Positions 40,768 through 49,864 of a DNA stretch of 64,000 nucleotides are shown one piece after another. Positions within the stretch are counted from its first letter, which is position 1. Every line of letters starts with the position of its first letter. Both the position numbers and the translations under genes were made by a program. The notes below the pieces were generated by a model. It was not told the origin of the DNA. It worked only from the letters and a program-made list of their open reading frames with translations, and did not search any database. The DNA is from Hyphomicrobiales bacterium (GTDB lineage Bacteria > Pseudomonadota > Alphaproteobacteria > Rhizobiales > Rhizobiaceae), in assembly GCA_900469955.1 (NCBI GenBank), contig UBYX01000030.1, positions 26,927 to 90,926 on the forward strand. The letters are read 5' to 3'.

Positions 40768-41091
40768 ATGGCTTCGTTTCTGTCCAACATCCTCTCGATC
40801 TTCTCCGGCAGCGGAAAGTCTGCCGAACCGTCCGCTCCCGCCGCCGAACCGGTGGAGCACAACGGCTGCATGATCTACCCAGCGCCGATCCGCGAAGGCT
40901 CGCAGTTCAGGTTGGCAGGACGGATCGAAAAGGACATGGGCGGGGATGTGCTGGTGCGGACGTTCGTTCGCGCCGACATGTTTACTTCGATGGATGACGG
41001 CGTCGAATACACGATCAAGAAGGCGCAACAGATCATCGACCAGAACGGTCCGTCTCTGTTTGCCGACGGCGAGAAATCCCGCTCGGCCTGA
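40768..41091 (+). CDS. HlyU-family transcriptional activator
   Basis: A 107-residue protein. EHNGCMIYPAPIREGSQFRLAGRIEKDMGGDVLVRTFVRAD is the HlyU family core, preceded by a Ser/Pro/Ala linker and followed by an amphipathic helix (IKKAQQIIDQNGPSLF). HlyU is known in Vibrio as an activator of haemolysin genes; the role in rhizobia is unknown. Monocistronic. Confidence 0.85.
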   Translation: MASFLSNILSIFSGSGKSAEPSAPAAEPVEHNGCMIYPAPIREGSQFRLAGRIEKDMGGDVLVRTFVRADMFTSMDDGVEYTIKKAQQIIDQNGPSLFADGEKSRSA

Positions 41092-41461
41092 TAGTTGTTC
41101 GACTAAACGAACAGCGGGTACGCAATCACGTAAAATTAAACGATTTGTGGTAAACAGGACATCTGTTCAGATTGTCTTTTTCTGCGGTCGTTTTTTGATG
41201 CGGTTTCACCGTTCATATTTGATACGTATCGGCAGTTGCGGGCTGTTTGCCTGCTTTTCTCCAGGCGCATGTTTTGGCGACGACGGAGTATCGCAAGCAA
41301 CACCGCTCGACAGGACCTGGCTTCATCTCGTCACGACTCTGAAACATTTCAGCTGTTGTTGGTTCATCATGGGTAGCGGCCTAATTCGCACGAGGCGGCG
41401 GACACGGGAAAAGCGGCCGTTGCAACGGCTTGCTATCTGCAGAGGTTGATACAGGTCGAAT
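41092..41461. other. non-coding stretch before the diguanylate cyclase gene
   Basis: About 370 bases, AT-richer than its surroundings. TGTTCG-ACTAAA-CGAACA (41096-41113) is a perfect inverted repeat just after the HlyU gene. A plus-strand frame running through it is cysteine/arginine-rich and out of step with codon use; rejected. Promoter of the cyclase gene presumably here. Confidence 0.45.
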
Positions 41462-42748
41462 ATGCAAATTTTCAATCTGGTATTATTCCTGGCGGAAGCG
41501 GTCATCTACTTCACCTTGATGACCGCCTTCCTTCATTTCCGGCGTCCGCTCGGCCTCGGCGTGTTTCTGACGGCGCTCGGCGTCATGCATTTCATGGAGA
41601 CCTATCTCGCGGCGGTCTTCTATGTCGAGCTTCCCTTCGGCACGGTTTCGCCGGGCTCCTCGGTCTTCTTCGCCGGCAAGCTGATGATGATCCTGCTCCT
41701 CTATCTGAAGGAGGATGCGGCGATCGTGCGCCAACCGATATACGGGCTTTTTCTCGGCAATCTCCTGACGGTCGGCATTGCCCAGTTCGTACAACTCCAT
41801 GACGTCACGACCCTGCCTGCCGGCCGATCGATGGACGTCGGCTTTTTAAACGAGATGGGCTGGCTGATGGTCTGGGGCACCGGGCTGCTTTATCTCGACG
41901 CCATCGGCATCATCCTGCTTTACGAGCGGCTGGGACGGTTCCTCCGCAACTACGTGGTCCTCAGGTTCGCAATCAGCGGTGCAGCCCTCCTGACGTTTGA
42001 TCAATTCGGTTTCTACGCCGCCCTCCACATGCTTTTCGATGCGCCGCTGTCTGTCCTCCTCGGAGGTTGGTATGCCAAGCTCATCGCGGTGGTTGTCTAT
42101 TCGCTGCTTTTTGCGATCTATCTGAAGATCGACCAGATACCCCGGCCGGCTCGGTCAACCCGGGAGATCTCCGACATCTTCAACGACCTGACCTTTCGCG
42201 AACGTTACCAGGCGCTGCTCGCCAAGAGCGGCGTTGACGGATTGACCGGCGTCCTGGACCGCGGCCGCCTGGAGGCAGATGCACCGCGGCTGATTCGCAA
42301 CTGTCTCGACTCCGGCCGGGCGCTGAGCCTCGTGATTGTCGACGTCGACAGGTTCAAGGACGTGAATGACCGCTTCGGCCATCTGAAGGGCGACGAAATC
42401 CTGAAGGAAGTGGCGGGCCGATTGCAGATCGGCTCGCGACCGACCGATCATCTGTCACGCTTCGGAGGCGAGGAATTCGTGGTGATCCTTCCCGATACCG
42501 ACCATGGCGGCGCCCTGGTGCTTGCCGAACGTCTGCGTATAGAAATCGGCCGGACGGTGAAGCGGCCGGACGGGCAACCGGTAACCGCATCCTTCGGGGT
42601 CGCCACCGCGCCGGAGGACGGCTTTATCCTCGAGGCACTCCTGTCCTGCGCGGACGAGCGGCTTTATCGGGCAAAAAATGACGGCCGGAACAATGTTCAC
42701 GGCCGTCTTGGCAGGTTTGCTTCGTCGGGAGTAGGGGCGGTAACTTAA
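41462..42748 (+). CDS. membrane diguanylate cyclase (GGDEF)
   Basis: A 428-residue enzyme. Residues 1-225 contain about seven hydrophobic spans, an integral membrane sensor of unassigned type. The GGDEF domain follows (about 250-415): DGLTGVLDRGRLE, VDRFKDVNDRFGHLKGDEILK, and an active site written FGGEEF. The inhibitory I-site RxxD is present as RPTD five residues before GGEEF, so feedback inhibition by c-di-GMP is expected. No EAL domain. It makes c-di-GMP; a PilZ protein is encoded at 49.4 kb. The stop shares TTAA with the convergent azoreductase gene. Confidence 0.92.
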   Translation: MQIFNLVLFLAEAVIYFTLMTAFLHFRRPLGLGVFLTALGVMHFMETYLAAVFYVELPFGTVSPGSSVFFAGKLMMILLLYLKEDAAIVRQPIYGLFLGNLLTVGIAQFVQLHDVTTLPAGRSMDVGFLNEMGWLMVWGTGLLYLDAIGIILLYERLGRFLRNYVVLRFAISGAALLTFDQFGFYAALHMLFDAPLSVLLGGWYAKLIAVVVYSLLFAIYLKIDQIPRPARSTREISDIFNDLTFRERYQALLAKSGVDGLTGVLDRGRLEADAPRLIRNCLDSGRALSLVIVDVDRFKDVNDRFGHLKGDEILKEVAGRLQIGSRPTDHLSRFGGEEFVVILPDTDHGGALVLAERLRIEIGRTVKRPDGQPVTASFGVATAPEDGFILEALLSCADERLYRAKNDGRNNVHGRLGRFASSGVGAVT

Positions 42749-43356
42749 GCGGCGAGAGCGAGTTCCGAGGTCTTCGCCGTAGCGTCGGAAATGGCTTTGT
42801 CGAAGGCTTCCGGGCCGAAGGCCGTACCTTCCACATAAATGACTTCGACGTCGGTCATGCCGAGGAAGCCCAGAACGGTCTTCAGATAGGGTACGGCATG
42901 ATTCATGCCGGCCGCAGGACCTTCGGAATAGACGCCCGCGGCGGAGAGGACGATATAGACCTTCTTGCCGGTTGCGAGCCCGATCGGGCCGCTTTCCGTA
43001 TAGCGGAAGGTCTGGCCGGCGCGCGCGACGTTGTCGATCCAGGATTTCAGCGTCGAGTAGATATTGAAGTTGATGAGGCCGGTGGCGAGCACGACGGTAT
43101 CGGCGGCAAGCAGTTCCTCGACGAGCTTGTCGGAGTAATCGGCGGCGGCGGCTTCTTCCGGAGTGCGATCCTGCGGGGCCTTGCGGATCGCTGCGGTCGA
43201 GACAATATCGAGATGGGGAATGGGATCGGTGCCGAGGTCGCGGTGAACGACGGAAGCGTCCGGCTTGCGGGCCTGCAGCTTTTCAACGAACTCCGAGGCA
43301 ATCTTGGTGGAAAGCGACTCGGCGCGCGGGCTTGAGGTGACGAGAAGAATGGTCAT
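42745..43356 (-). CDS. azoR: FMN-dependent NADH-azoreductase
   Basis: A 203-residue flavodoxin-fold protein. TSSPRAESLSTKIASEF is the FMN-phosphate site, NFNIYSTLKSWIDNVARAGQTFRYTESGP the flavin-binding region, and the length fits AzoR. It reduces azo compounds and quinones with NADH. The ATG at 43356 is family-consistent; the frame upstream is open without similarity. A LysR-type gene is divergent, separated by 130 bases with operator-like repeats. Confidence 0.92.
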   Translation of the reverse strand: MTILLVTSSPRAESLSTKIASEFVEKLQARKPDASVVHRDLGTDPIPHLDIVSTAAIRKAPQDRTPEEAAAADYSDKLVEELLAADTVVLATGLINFNIYSTLKSWIDNVARAGQTFRYTESGPIGLATGKKVYIVLSAAGVYSEGPAAGMNHAVPYLKTVLGFLGMTDVEVIYVEGTAFGPEAFDKAISDATAKTSELALAA

Positions 43357-43429
43357 GGGGCATTCCTTATGCTCTGGGAGGTCTGTTTCGAGGTGGATCT
43401 CGGTTACCCGGAAGATAGGCATGGACTGC

Positions 43430-43470
43430 TATCGATAAAACGGAGATAATATCGAAGCTATCTATCGAAG
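43430..43470. promoter_or_regulatory. operator-like repeats between azoR and the LysR gene
   Basis: TATCGATA (43430-43437), TATCGAAG (43450-43457) and TATCGAAG (43463-43470) lie in the divergent promoter region. A LysR protein typically binds such repeats to regulate the neighbour and itself. Confidence 0.55.
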
Positions 43471-43486
43471 ATTTGGATGACGACCC

Positions 43487-44455
43487 ATGGATGCCAATCC
43501 TACTCTGGACCAGTTGCAGGTGTTTCTGGCGGTTGCCGAAACTGGAAGCTTTTCGGCGGCCTCGCGGGCGCTGAACCGCGCCCAATCGGTGGTGAGCTAT
43601 ACGATCGCCAATCTGGAGGCTCAGCTGGAGATGCCGCTTTTCGAGCGAAGCGGCGCCCGCCAGCCGAAGCTGACGGAGGCGGGGAAAGCCATGCTCACGG
43701 ACGCACGGCGCATCGTGGCCGATCTTCAGGTCATGCGGGCGCGCGCCAAGAGCATGAAGCAGGGGCTTGAAGCGGAGGTCTCGCTGGCGATCAGCGTCAT
43801 GGTGCCCTCGAACGCGGTGGTAGATGAGCTGCGCGAGTTCCGCGAGCGGTTTCCGAGTGTCGCGCTCAACCTGAATGTCGGCGAGCTCGGTATGGTGATG
43901 GATATGGTGATGAGCGGTCGCGCCGATATCGGGCTGGGCGGAGCGCTTCTCAAGCAGGACGATACGATCGTTGCGGAAAAGATCGGCTATTCCTTCCTGA
44001 TCCCGGTCGCGTCGTCGGACCATCCGCTGGTAAGGCTGAACCGGCCGCTGACGCTCTCCGATGTGCGGGAAGAAGTGCAGTTGGTGGTCACCGACGCGTC
44101 GGAACTGACCAAAGGCCGCGACTTCAATGTGCTTTCTTACAAGACCTGGCGGGTCAGCGATATCGCGACCAAACACCAGCTCATCAGGGGAGGTCTCGGC
44201 TGGGGCGGTTTGCCTGCCTCGGTGGCTGCCAAGGATATCATGGACGGCAAACTTGTCGCGCTGAAGCTCGATGCATACGAGCAGGGAGAATACCCGCTCT
44301 ACGCCATGCGGAAAACCTCCCGTCCGCCCGGCCCCGCCGGTCAATGGTTGATCGACGCCTTCCAGCGCCGGCTTTCTTCCTGCCCCAGTCACGAGGAACT
44401 ATCGGAACAGTTGGGTCTGGACGCGCCGCATGAGGTGAGGGAAGCCGCGGAATAA
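43487..44455 (+). CDS. LysR-family transcriptional regulator
   Basis: A 322-residue LTTR. The N-terminal winged helix LDQLQVFLAVAETGSFSAASRALNRAQSVVSYTIANLEAQL is followed by a linker helix and a periplasmic-binding-like effector domain (EVSLAISVMVPSNAVVDELREF… IGLGGALL…). It has a somewhat long C-terminal tail. Divergent from azoR, so control of the azoreductase by a quinone-like inducer is the simplest inference. Confidence 0.92.
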   Translation: MDANPTLDQLQVFLAVAETGSFSAASRALNRAQSVVSYTIANLEAQLEMPLFERSGARQPKLTEAGKAMLTDARRIVADLQVMRARAKSMKQGLEAEVSLAISVMVPSNAVVDELREFRERFPSVALNLNVGELGMVMDMVMSGRADIGLGGALLKQDDTIVAEKIGYSFLIPVASSDHPLVRLNRPLTLSDVREEVQLVVTDASELTKGRDFNVLSYKTWRVSDIATKHQLIRGGLGWGGLPASVAAKDIMDGKLVALKLDAYEQGEYPLYAMRKTSRPPGPAGQWLIDAFQRRLSSCPSHEELSEQLGLDAPHEVREAAE

Positions 44456-44500
44456 GCCGCGAGCCAGGCTGACTGGAGATCGGATCCCAGGTCTTCAGGT

Positions 44501-45529
44501 TCAGAGCCACTCGATGCGCTTGAGTATCCACAGCGTGCCCGCAGAGATGGCTGCAATGAAAACGACGATGATCAGGAATGCCCAGGCTTCGTCAACGCCG
44601 GGAATCCCGCCGACATTCATGCCGAAGAGGCCCGCAACGACGCTGGGCGGAAGCAGAAGTGCTGCCAGTGCCGCCAGCCGATTGGAGCTGCGCGCGATCC
44701 GCTCGCCGATGACGGTCGAAAGGTCGTCGTGAAGAATGCTGGTGCGATCGCGGATCGCATCGAGATATTCGATGAACCGCATCAGCTTGTCGATCACCTC
44801 GCGGAAGCGGAGCTTGTCCCGTTCGGTGAGCCAGGGTGCATCGTCGTGTTCTATGCGATTGAGCGCATCCCGTTGCGGCGCCAGATAGCGGCGTAGCTGC
44901 ACGGAGCGTCGGCGCAAGAGCTTCAGCCTTTGGCGGACTTCGCTCGCTTCGCCCTGGAAGATCAGATCGTCGAGTTCGTCGACCTCCTCATCCATACCGT
45001 CCAGCACAGGTTCCAGGTCGCGAACCAGCTTGTCGCTGACGAGCGCGAGAAGTTCGCCCGCCTGCCGCGGCCCTTTGCCTTTTTCGAGAGCCTGACGGAT
45101 GTCGCGCAGGGCCGTGATGTAGTGGCCGCTGTCGCGCAATGTCACCAGCCGGTGTTCGTCGACCCAGATATGCAGCGGCACGAGGTCGATCTCCGGAGTA
45201 GGCTCGCGCGCTTCTTCCGGAGGAGCGGCGCAAACCCCGCGCAGGATGATCAGCAGGCCGTCATCCACCGGTTCCACGCGCGGGCGGGAATCTTCCGCAA
45301 GAAGCGCCTCGGCCACCAGCGGGTCGAAATCGCCTTTGGTATTCACCCATTCCGCCGCCGCCGGATGATCGCGTTCGAAATGCAGCCACACCAAGCCGTC
45401 ACCCGGTTTCCACGTACAGGCCTGAGCGATGTTCAGCGTCCTGCATCCGCCGCGCCCATCGAGCATGACGGCAAAACGCAGCCCCGGTTCCTCTCCGTAG
45501 CTCACCGCTGTCTTTACCTGTTCCAGCAT
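44501..45529 (-). CDS. zntB: CorA-family divalent cation transporter, ZntB-like
   Basis: A 342-residue transporter. A large cytoplasmic alpha/beta and coiled-coil domain is followed by two C-terminal spans (about residues 285-305 and 315-335) with the pore signature GMNVGGIPG between them, the GMN motif plus GGIP of ZntB rather than GMNFEYMPE of CorA. It moves zinc or other divalent ions. GGAGGGAGCACC precedes the ATG at 45529. Confidence 0.9.
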   Translation of the reverse strand: MLEQVKTAVSYGEEPGLRFAVMLDGRGGCRTLNIAQACTWKPGDGLVWLHFERDHPAAAEWVNTKGDFDPLVAEALLAEDSRPRVEPVDDGLLIILRGVCAAPPEEAREPTPEIDLVPLHIWVDEHRLVTLRDSGHYITALRDIRQALEKGKGPRQAGELLALVSDKLVRDLEPVLDGMDEEVDELDDLIFQGEASEVRQRLKLLRRRSVQLRRYLAPQRDALNRIEHDDAPWLTERDKLRFREVIDKLMRFIEYLDAIRDRTSILHDDLSTVIGERIARSSNRLAALAALLLPPSVVAGLFGMNVGGIPGVDEAWAFLIIVVFIAAISAGTLWILKRIEWL

Positions 45530-45806
45530 CAACGGTGCTCCCTCCCATGCGCGGTTTCCGAAGATTCTACCAGCAAATGTTGCGCTGGCGAAGAGGTGGG
45601 GCAAACCTGCGGAATGTGGTCGAATTGACGGCGTTTCAGGCTCTGCTATAACGGCGTCACGGTCTGCAGTTCACCGAGGCGTTGCCGTTCCGCAAGGAAA
45701 GCTAAACCTGCCAACATCAAAGATGATCAGCACTTACCCCGTGCCGAAGTCGACAAGCCGGCAACCAGTGACAGCTTTCAAGAGACGGCACGTTCGAGGA
45801 TAAGAC

Positions 45807-46364
45807 ATGCCGAGATCCATCTTTCCGATGCAAATCGCCGACCTTTCGGCCTTTGCCAAATCCATCCGTGAGCAGATCGGCGAGCTTGATCGCAAGCCGG
45901 GCCATGTGGAAATGCTCAACCTCCTGAGCCGTGCCGCCGGTTTCCGCAACTATCAGCATTTTCGCGCGGTTGCGCAGACGGCTGATGTCATTGAACATTG
46001 GCGCCCGACATTGGATGACGAGCCTGCAGCCGATGAAGACCGGGTGTTGAAGACCGCGCGGCATTTCGATGACGAAGGCCGGCTGGTCCGCTGGCCGGGA
46101 AGGCGAGGGCAGCAGGAGATCTGCCTCTGGTTCCTGTGGTCGAAGATACCGGCCGGTCAGGACTTCACCGAGCGTCAGGTCAGCGAACGCCTCAACGGTT
46201 TGCATCTCTTCGGCGACGCTGCGCTCCTGCGCCGGGATCTCTTCGATTCCGGGCTGGTGCAGCGGACGCGGGACGGCCGCGAATATCGCCGGATCGAACG
46301 GAAGCCGCCGCCGGAGTTGAAATTGCTGCTGTCTCGGGTCGGGCAAAGAGCCGAGGCGGCTTGA
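45807..46364 (+). CDS. DUF2087-domain protein
   Basis: A 185-residue cytoplasmic protein. The N-terminal part (IADLSAFAKSIREQI… LLSRAAGFRNYQHFRA) is a helical segment typical of this family, the C-terminal part (RLVRWPGRRGQQEICLWFLWSKIPAGQDFTERQVSERLN… GDAALLRRDLFDSGLVQRTRDGREYRRI) is the DUF2087 winged-helix-like domain. It is often annotated as a transcriptional regulator, but DNA binding is unproven. A larger antisense frame lies opposite and was rejected. Confidence 0.85.
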   Translation: MPRSIFPMQIADLSAFAKSIREQIGELDRKPGHVEMLNLLSRAAGFRNYQHFRAVAQTADVIEHWRPTLDDEPAADEDRVLKTARHFDDEGRLVRWPGRRGQQEICLWFLWSKIPAGQDFTERQVSERLNGLHLFGDAALLRRDLFDSGLVQRTRDGREYRRIERKPPPELKLLLSRVGQRAEAA

Positions 46365-46383
46365 GGCAAAACCCCCGGCTGCG

Positions 46384-47220
46384 TCAGAGAGTGACCGTGC
46401 CCTCGATGCAGCTGGCGACTTCCCCGCCGATCCAGATGTCCGCGCCGGCCTGAACCACATGCACGCGCCCCGCGCGTCCAAGCACGGTACCTTGAGCTGC
46501 GATATACTGTGACGGTGCAATGCCGCTGCCAATCAGCCATTGGGCAAGTCCGGCATTGAGGCTGCCGGTGACGGGATCTTCGAAACCGGCCGCCGTGAAG
46601 GCGCGGACCTCGAATTGAGCCTCCGTGCCGTCCTGTGCAGCGTCGGAAGGACCGACGATACCGACCCGAAGCCCGGCGAGTATCGCAAAGTCAGGCAGCA
46701 CGGCCAGCACGTCGCGGCGGGAGTTCAGAAATACGCCCATCCAGCCCGGACCATTGTCGACCCAGCTCGTTGCCTTGATATCCTTCTGCGCAATGCCGAG
46801 ACCCCGCGCGACCCTTTCGATGATCTCCGGCTCGACCGGCCCGCTGCGCTTCAACGGCGGCGCAACAAAGGAGAGTTGTTTGCCGTCGCGACGGATGCGG
46901 ATGAACCCCGCTTCGCATTCCTGCACGATCTCGTCGGTTTCCGCCCCGCCGAACTGGGAAAGCCAGACATGGCAGCTGCCGAGCGTCGGGTGACCGGCAA
47001 AGGGCAGTTCCTGTTTCGGCGTGAAGATCCGGACCCGATAGTGCGCTTTTGGATCGCGCGGCGCGAGCAGGAAGGTCGTTTCGCTGAGATTGGTCCAGTT
47101 GGCGAAGGCCTGCATCTGAGCTTCTGTGAGGGTGTCGGCAGCGGCGACCACGGCGAGCGGATTGCCGCGTAAGGGCTGGCTGGAAAAGACATCGACCTGG
47201 TGGAAGGAAAACCTGGGCAT
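46384..47220 (-). CDS. PhzF-family isomerase
   Basis: A 278-residue PhzF-fold protein. FHQVDVFSSQPLRGNPLAVV is the family opening, with NLSETTFLL carrying the catalytic glutamate, FAGHPTLGS and the DPVTGSLNAGLAQWL motif in the second half. Beyond phenazine synthesis, most members are isomerases or epimerases of unknown substrate. No phenazine genes are present, so a general metabolic role is likely. Confidence 0.9.
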   Translation of the reverse strand: MPRFSFHQVDVFSSQPLRGNPLAVVAAADTLTEAQMQAFANWTNLSETTFLLAPRDPKAHYRVRIFTPKQELPFAGHPTLGSCHVWLSQFGGAETDEIVQECEAGFIRIRRDGKQLSFVAPPLKRSGPVEPEIIERVARGLGIAQKDIKATSWVDNGPGWMGVFLNSRRDVLAVLPDFAILAGLRVGIVGPSDAAQDGTEAQFEVRAFTAAGFEDPVTGSLNAGLAQWLIGSGIAPSQYIAAQGTVLGRAGRVHVVQAGADIWIGGEVASCIEGTVTL

Positions 47221-47256
47221 TTGTTCTTGTCACTCTCTGGAGACAGGCTTGCCAAG

Positions 47257-47290
47257 CAAGACGGCAGCCCTGGAGCTGCCGTCTTGTTTT
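47257..47290. terminator. hairpin between cpdB and the phzF-like gene
   Basis: CAAGACGGCAGC-CCTGGA-GCTGCCGTCTTG, 12-bp perfect stem, with TTTT on the plus side. Both neighbours run on the minus strand, on which the U tract is poor (CTTGG), so it probably acts as a 3'-end hairpin of the upstream gene. Confidence 0.6.
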
Positions 47291-47318
47291 CGTGGAAGGC
47301 GTGCCGTTTCTTGGGCGC

Positions 47319-49307
47319 TTACAGCACCAGCCGGAACTTGGCGAAGCCGTTGGCACCGTCGCCGGCGTCCTCGATCTTGGCGCCCTTGACCGCCGAGGCA
47401 AACTGGCGGGCCTTGGGGCCTGTCTCGAAGATTGCCGACGTGCCCGGCAGCGGCTTGAACGACCAGTTGGCATCGGCGGACGGATTGATCGTGCCCTGCT
47501 CGATGATGTAGCGGACGATCACGTCTCGGTTGGTGTCCGGGGCCACGAAGATCACCTTGTCGCCGGCGATTTCCGGGAACTTGCCGCCGCCGCCGGCGCG
47601 ATAATTGTTGGTCGCGACGACGAACTTCTGGGCCGGATCAATCGGCTTGCCGTCGAACTTGAGATCGACGATGCGGTTGGCATTCGGGTTAACGAGCTTG
47701 CCGTCCTTGTCGAAACGGGTCGGCTGCGACAGGTCGATCTGGTAGGTCACGCCGTCGATGACATCGTAGTTGTAGGACGGGAAGCTGTCGTTGAGCAGCG
47801 GCGCATCCTTGGAGCCGGCCGAAACCTGATTGAACATGCCGGCCGACATTTCCAGCCAGTTCTTGACCTGCTCGCCCGATATCAGCACGGCCTGGACAGT
47901 ATTGGGGTAGAGATAGAGGTCGGCGACGTTCTTGATGGCGATGTCGCCTGCCGGCACGTCAGTGAAATATTCCGCGCCGCCGCGGCCGCCGGCCTTGAAA
48001 GGCGCTGCTGCCGAAAGAACCGGAAGGTCCTTGTACTGGCCGTCCTTCAGCATGTCCTTGATATACCAGGTCTGGGCATTGGAGACGATCTGGATGGACG
48101 GATCGTCGGCGACCAGGGCGAAATAGGAATAGAGAGGCGCGGAAGTCTTGCCGACCGGGCGGCGGATATAGGCGAGCGTTGCCTCATGCTCTTCCTTGAC
48201 GGCGGCGGTGACCTCCGGCTTGTCCTTGGCGTCGGCGACGATCTTGCGGTTTTCGTCGCGATGATAGATGGGCCGGGCTTCGGAGGTGGAATCGACAATC
48301 TTCCAGTTCTTGCCGTCTTTCTCCAGCAAGAGGTCGATCAAGCCCATATGCGAGCCCCAGAAACCGCCCATGACCGCCGGCTTGCCCATCAGCGTGCCCT
48401 TCTTGGCGTCTGCACCGGCAATTCCCTCGAAATCCTTGGGGCCTGGGAAGACGAGATGCTGGTGGCCGGTGAAGACCGCATCGATGCCCTGGACGCCGGC
48501 GAGATAGAGGGACGCGTTTTCCATGCGTTCACTCTGGCCGGTGCCGTCGATGCCGGAGTGGGAGAGCGCGATGACGATATCGGCGCCTTCTTCCTTCATG
48601 ACCGGCACCCAGGCCTTGGCGGCATCCACGATATCGCGCGTCTGTGCCTTGCCTTCGAGGTTCTTGGCGTCCCAGACCATGATCTGCGGCGGTACGAAGC
48701 CGATGAAGCCGACCTTGATCGGGCTTGTGGCGCCCGAGCCGTCACGGATCTGCTTTTCGACGATCACATAGGGTTTCAGGAAAAGCTCGTCCTTCTTCGG
48801 GTCGGAGGCGAGCTGGCCTTTGGTCAGGTTGGCGCAGACATAAGGGAAGCCGGCGCCGGCGAGCACCTTGAACATGAAGTCCAGGCCGTAGTTGAATTCG
48901 TGATTGCCGAGCGTGCCGGCATCGTAGCCGAGCACGTTCATCGCCTTGACGACCGGATGCTTGTCGCCTTCCTTCATGCCGCGCTCGTAGGCGATGTAGT
49001 CGCCCATCGGATTGCCCTGCAGGAAATCGCCGTTGTCGATGAGCATGGAGTTCCCGGCCTCGGCACGGATCGCGTCGATAATGGAAGCCGTGCGGGCAAG
49101 GCCCATCGTGTCGTTCGGCTTGTCGCCATAGTAGTCATAAGGGAAGACGTGGACGTGGATGTCGGTCGTTTCCATGATGCGCAAATGCGCCTGGTTGCCC
49201 GCCGCGCGGGCGGCGAACGGATGCAGCATCACGAGCGCCGACGACGCGGCGATGCCGCCAAGAAGCGAGCGGCGGGTCACGGGTTGAAAGCCGGCTAAAA
49301 ACGACAT
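47319..49307 (-). CDS. cpdB: bifunctional 2',3'-cyclic-nucleotide 2'-phosphodiesterase/3'-nucleotidase
   Basis: A 662-residue periplasmic enzyme. It has a twin-arginine signal (TRRSLLGGIAASSALVML). The N-terminal metallophosphatase domain shows TTDIHVHVFPYDYYGD, DNGDFLQGNP, GNHEFNYG and a late FTGHQH; the C-terminal 5'-nucleotidase domain includes ATNNYRAGGGGKF. CpdB converts 2',3'-cyclic nucleotides from RNA breakdown to nucleosides for uptake. GAGGGAG lies 6 bases before the ATG at 49307. An upstream in-frame ATG at 49313 would put the ribosome-binding site too close. Confidence 0.93.
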   Translation of the reverse strand: MSFLAGFQPVTRRSLLGGIAASSALVMLHPFAARAAGNQAHLRIMETTDIHVHVFPYDYYGDKPNDTMGLARTASIIDAIRAEAGNSMLIDNGDFLQGNPMGDYIAYERGMKEGDKHPVVKAMNVLGYDAGTLGNHEFNYGLDFMFKVLAGAGFPYVCANLTKGQLASDPKKDELFLKPYVIVEKQIRDGSGATSPIKVGFIGFVPPQIMVWDAKNLEGKAQTRDIVDAAKAWVPVMKEEGADIVIALSHSGIDGTGQSERMENASLYLAGVQGIDAVFTGHQHLVFPGPKDFEGIAGADAKKGTLMGKPAVMGGFWGSHMGLIDLLLEKDGKNWKIVDSTSEARPIYHRDENRKIVADAKDKPEVTAAVKEEHEATLAYIRRPVGKTSAPLYSYFALVADDPSIQIVSNAQTWYIKDMLKDGQYKDLPVLSAAAPFKAGGRGGAEYFTDVPAGDIAIKNVADLYLYPNTVQAVLISGEQVKNWLEMSAGMFNQVSAGSKDAPLLNDSFPSYNYDVIDGVTYQIDLSQPTRFDKDGKLVNPNANRIVDLKFDGKPIDPAQKFVVATNNYRAGGGGKFPEIAGDKVIFVAPDTNRDVIVRYIIEQGTINPSADANWSFKPLPGTSAIFETGPKARQFASAVKGAKIEDAGDGANGFAKFRLVL

Positions 49308-49433
49308 GGACATCTCCCTCTGGTTTTTTGACTGAAACCAGATTAGCGAAATCGCACGCGCTTGCATCAGTAAAATGACAGGGGGAACGCATGATCGGCG
49401 GCAGAGTAAACTCGGCCGTTTACGCGTCGCTTG

Positions 49434-49772
49434 TCACCGGCTGATGACCGGTTTCACCTCCCTGTGGAAGAAGCGGAAATAGGAAGAGACTTGAGCGATG
49501 GCATTCGAATTCGGTCGGAACTGGATGCCGAGCCGACCCCGGTGATTCCATTTCACGATGCCTTCGAGAATGCCGAGTTCCTCGCTCTCGATCTTGACCG
49601 TGCTGCCATTGGCTGCATGGAAGGGTCCGCCGAGATCAAGCGCCATGCCGGTCGCGGAAAGATCGACGACCCGGCCCTTGGCCTCCTGATTGTAATATTT
49701 CACGGTGCCGAAGATGCGGGTCTTCTGGCGCGCGGCGCTGCGGGTCTTAATCCCGATGGTCTTGCTGAGCAT
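49434..49772 (-). CDS. PilZ-domain protein, candidate c-di-GMP receptor
   Basis: A 112-residue single PilZ domain. The c-di-GMP-binding N-terminal arginines lie in KTRSAARQKTRIFG, and the second motif D-L-S-A-T-G-M-A-L occurs as VVDLSATGMALDLG (consensus D/NxSxxG). So ligand binding is likely. The first motif RxxxR is present as RSAAR. Acts alone in the cytoplasm; target unknown. Confidence 0.88.
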   Translation of the reverse strand: MLSKTIGIKTRSAARQKTRIFGTVKYYNQEAKGRVVDLSATGMALDLGGPFHAANGSTVKIESEELGILEGIVKWNHRGRLGIQFRPNSNAIAQVSSYFRFFHREVKPVISR

Positions 49773-49864
49773 GACATCCCCAACTGGTTATCCCTTGCAG
49801 GCGGAATAGCAGAGAAAAGTTGAGGCCGGTTTAGACAGAATCGTAAAAGTCGACCGAACGGGGC

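Noticed and set aside
45717..46532. 271-codon minus-strand frame opposite the DUF2087 gene
   Set aside because: No family similarity and poor composition, while the plus-strand protein fits a known domain.
47292..49298. 668-codon plus-strand frame opposite cpdB
   Set aside because: Mirror of codon bias of cpdB; the minus-strand product has all metallophosphatase motifs and a Tat signal.
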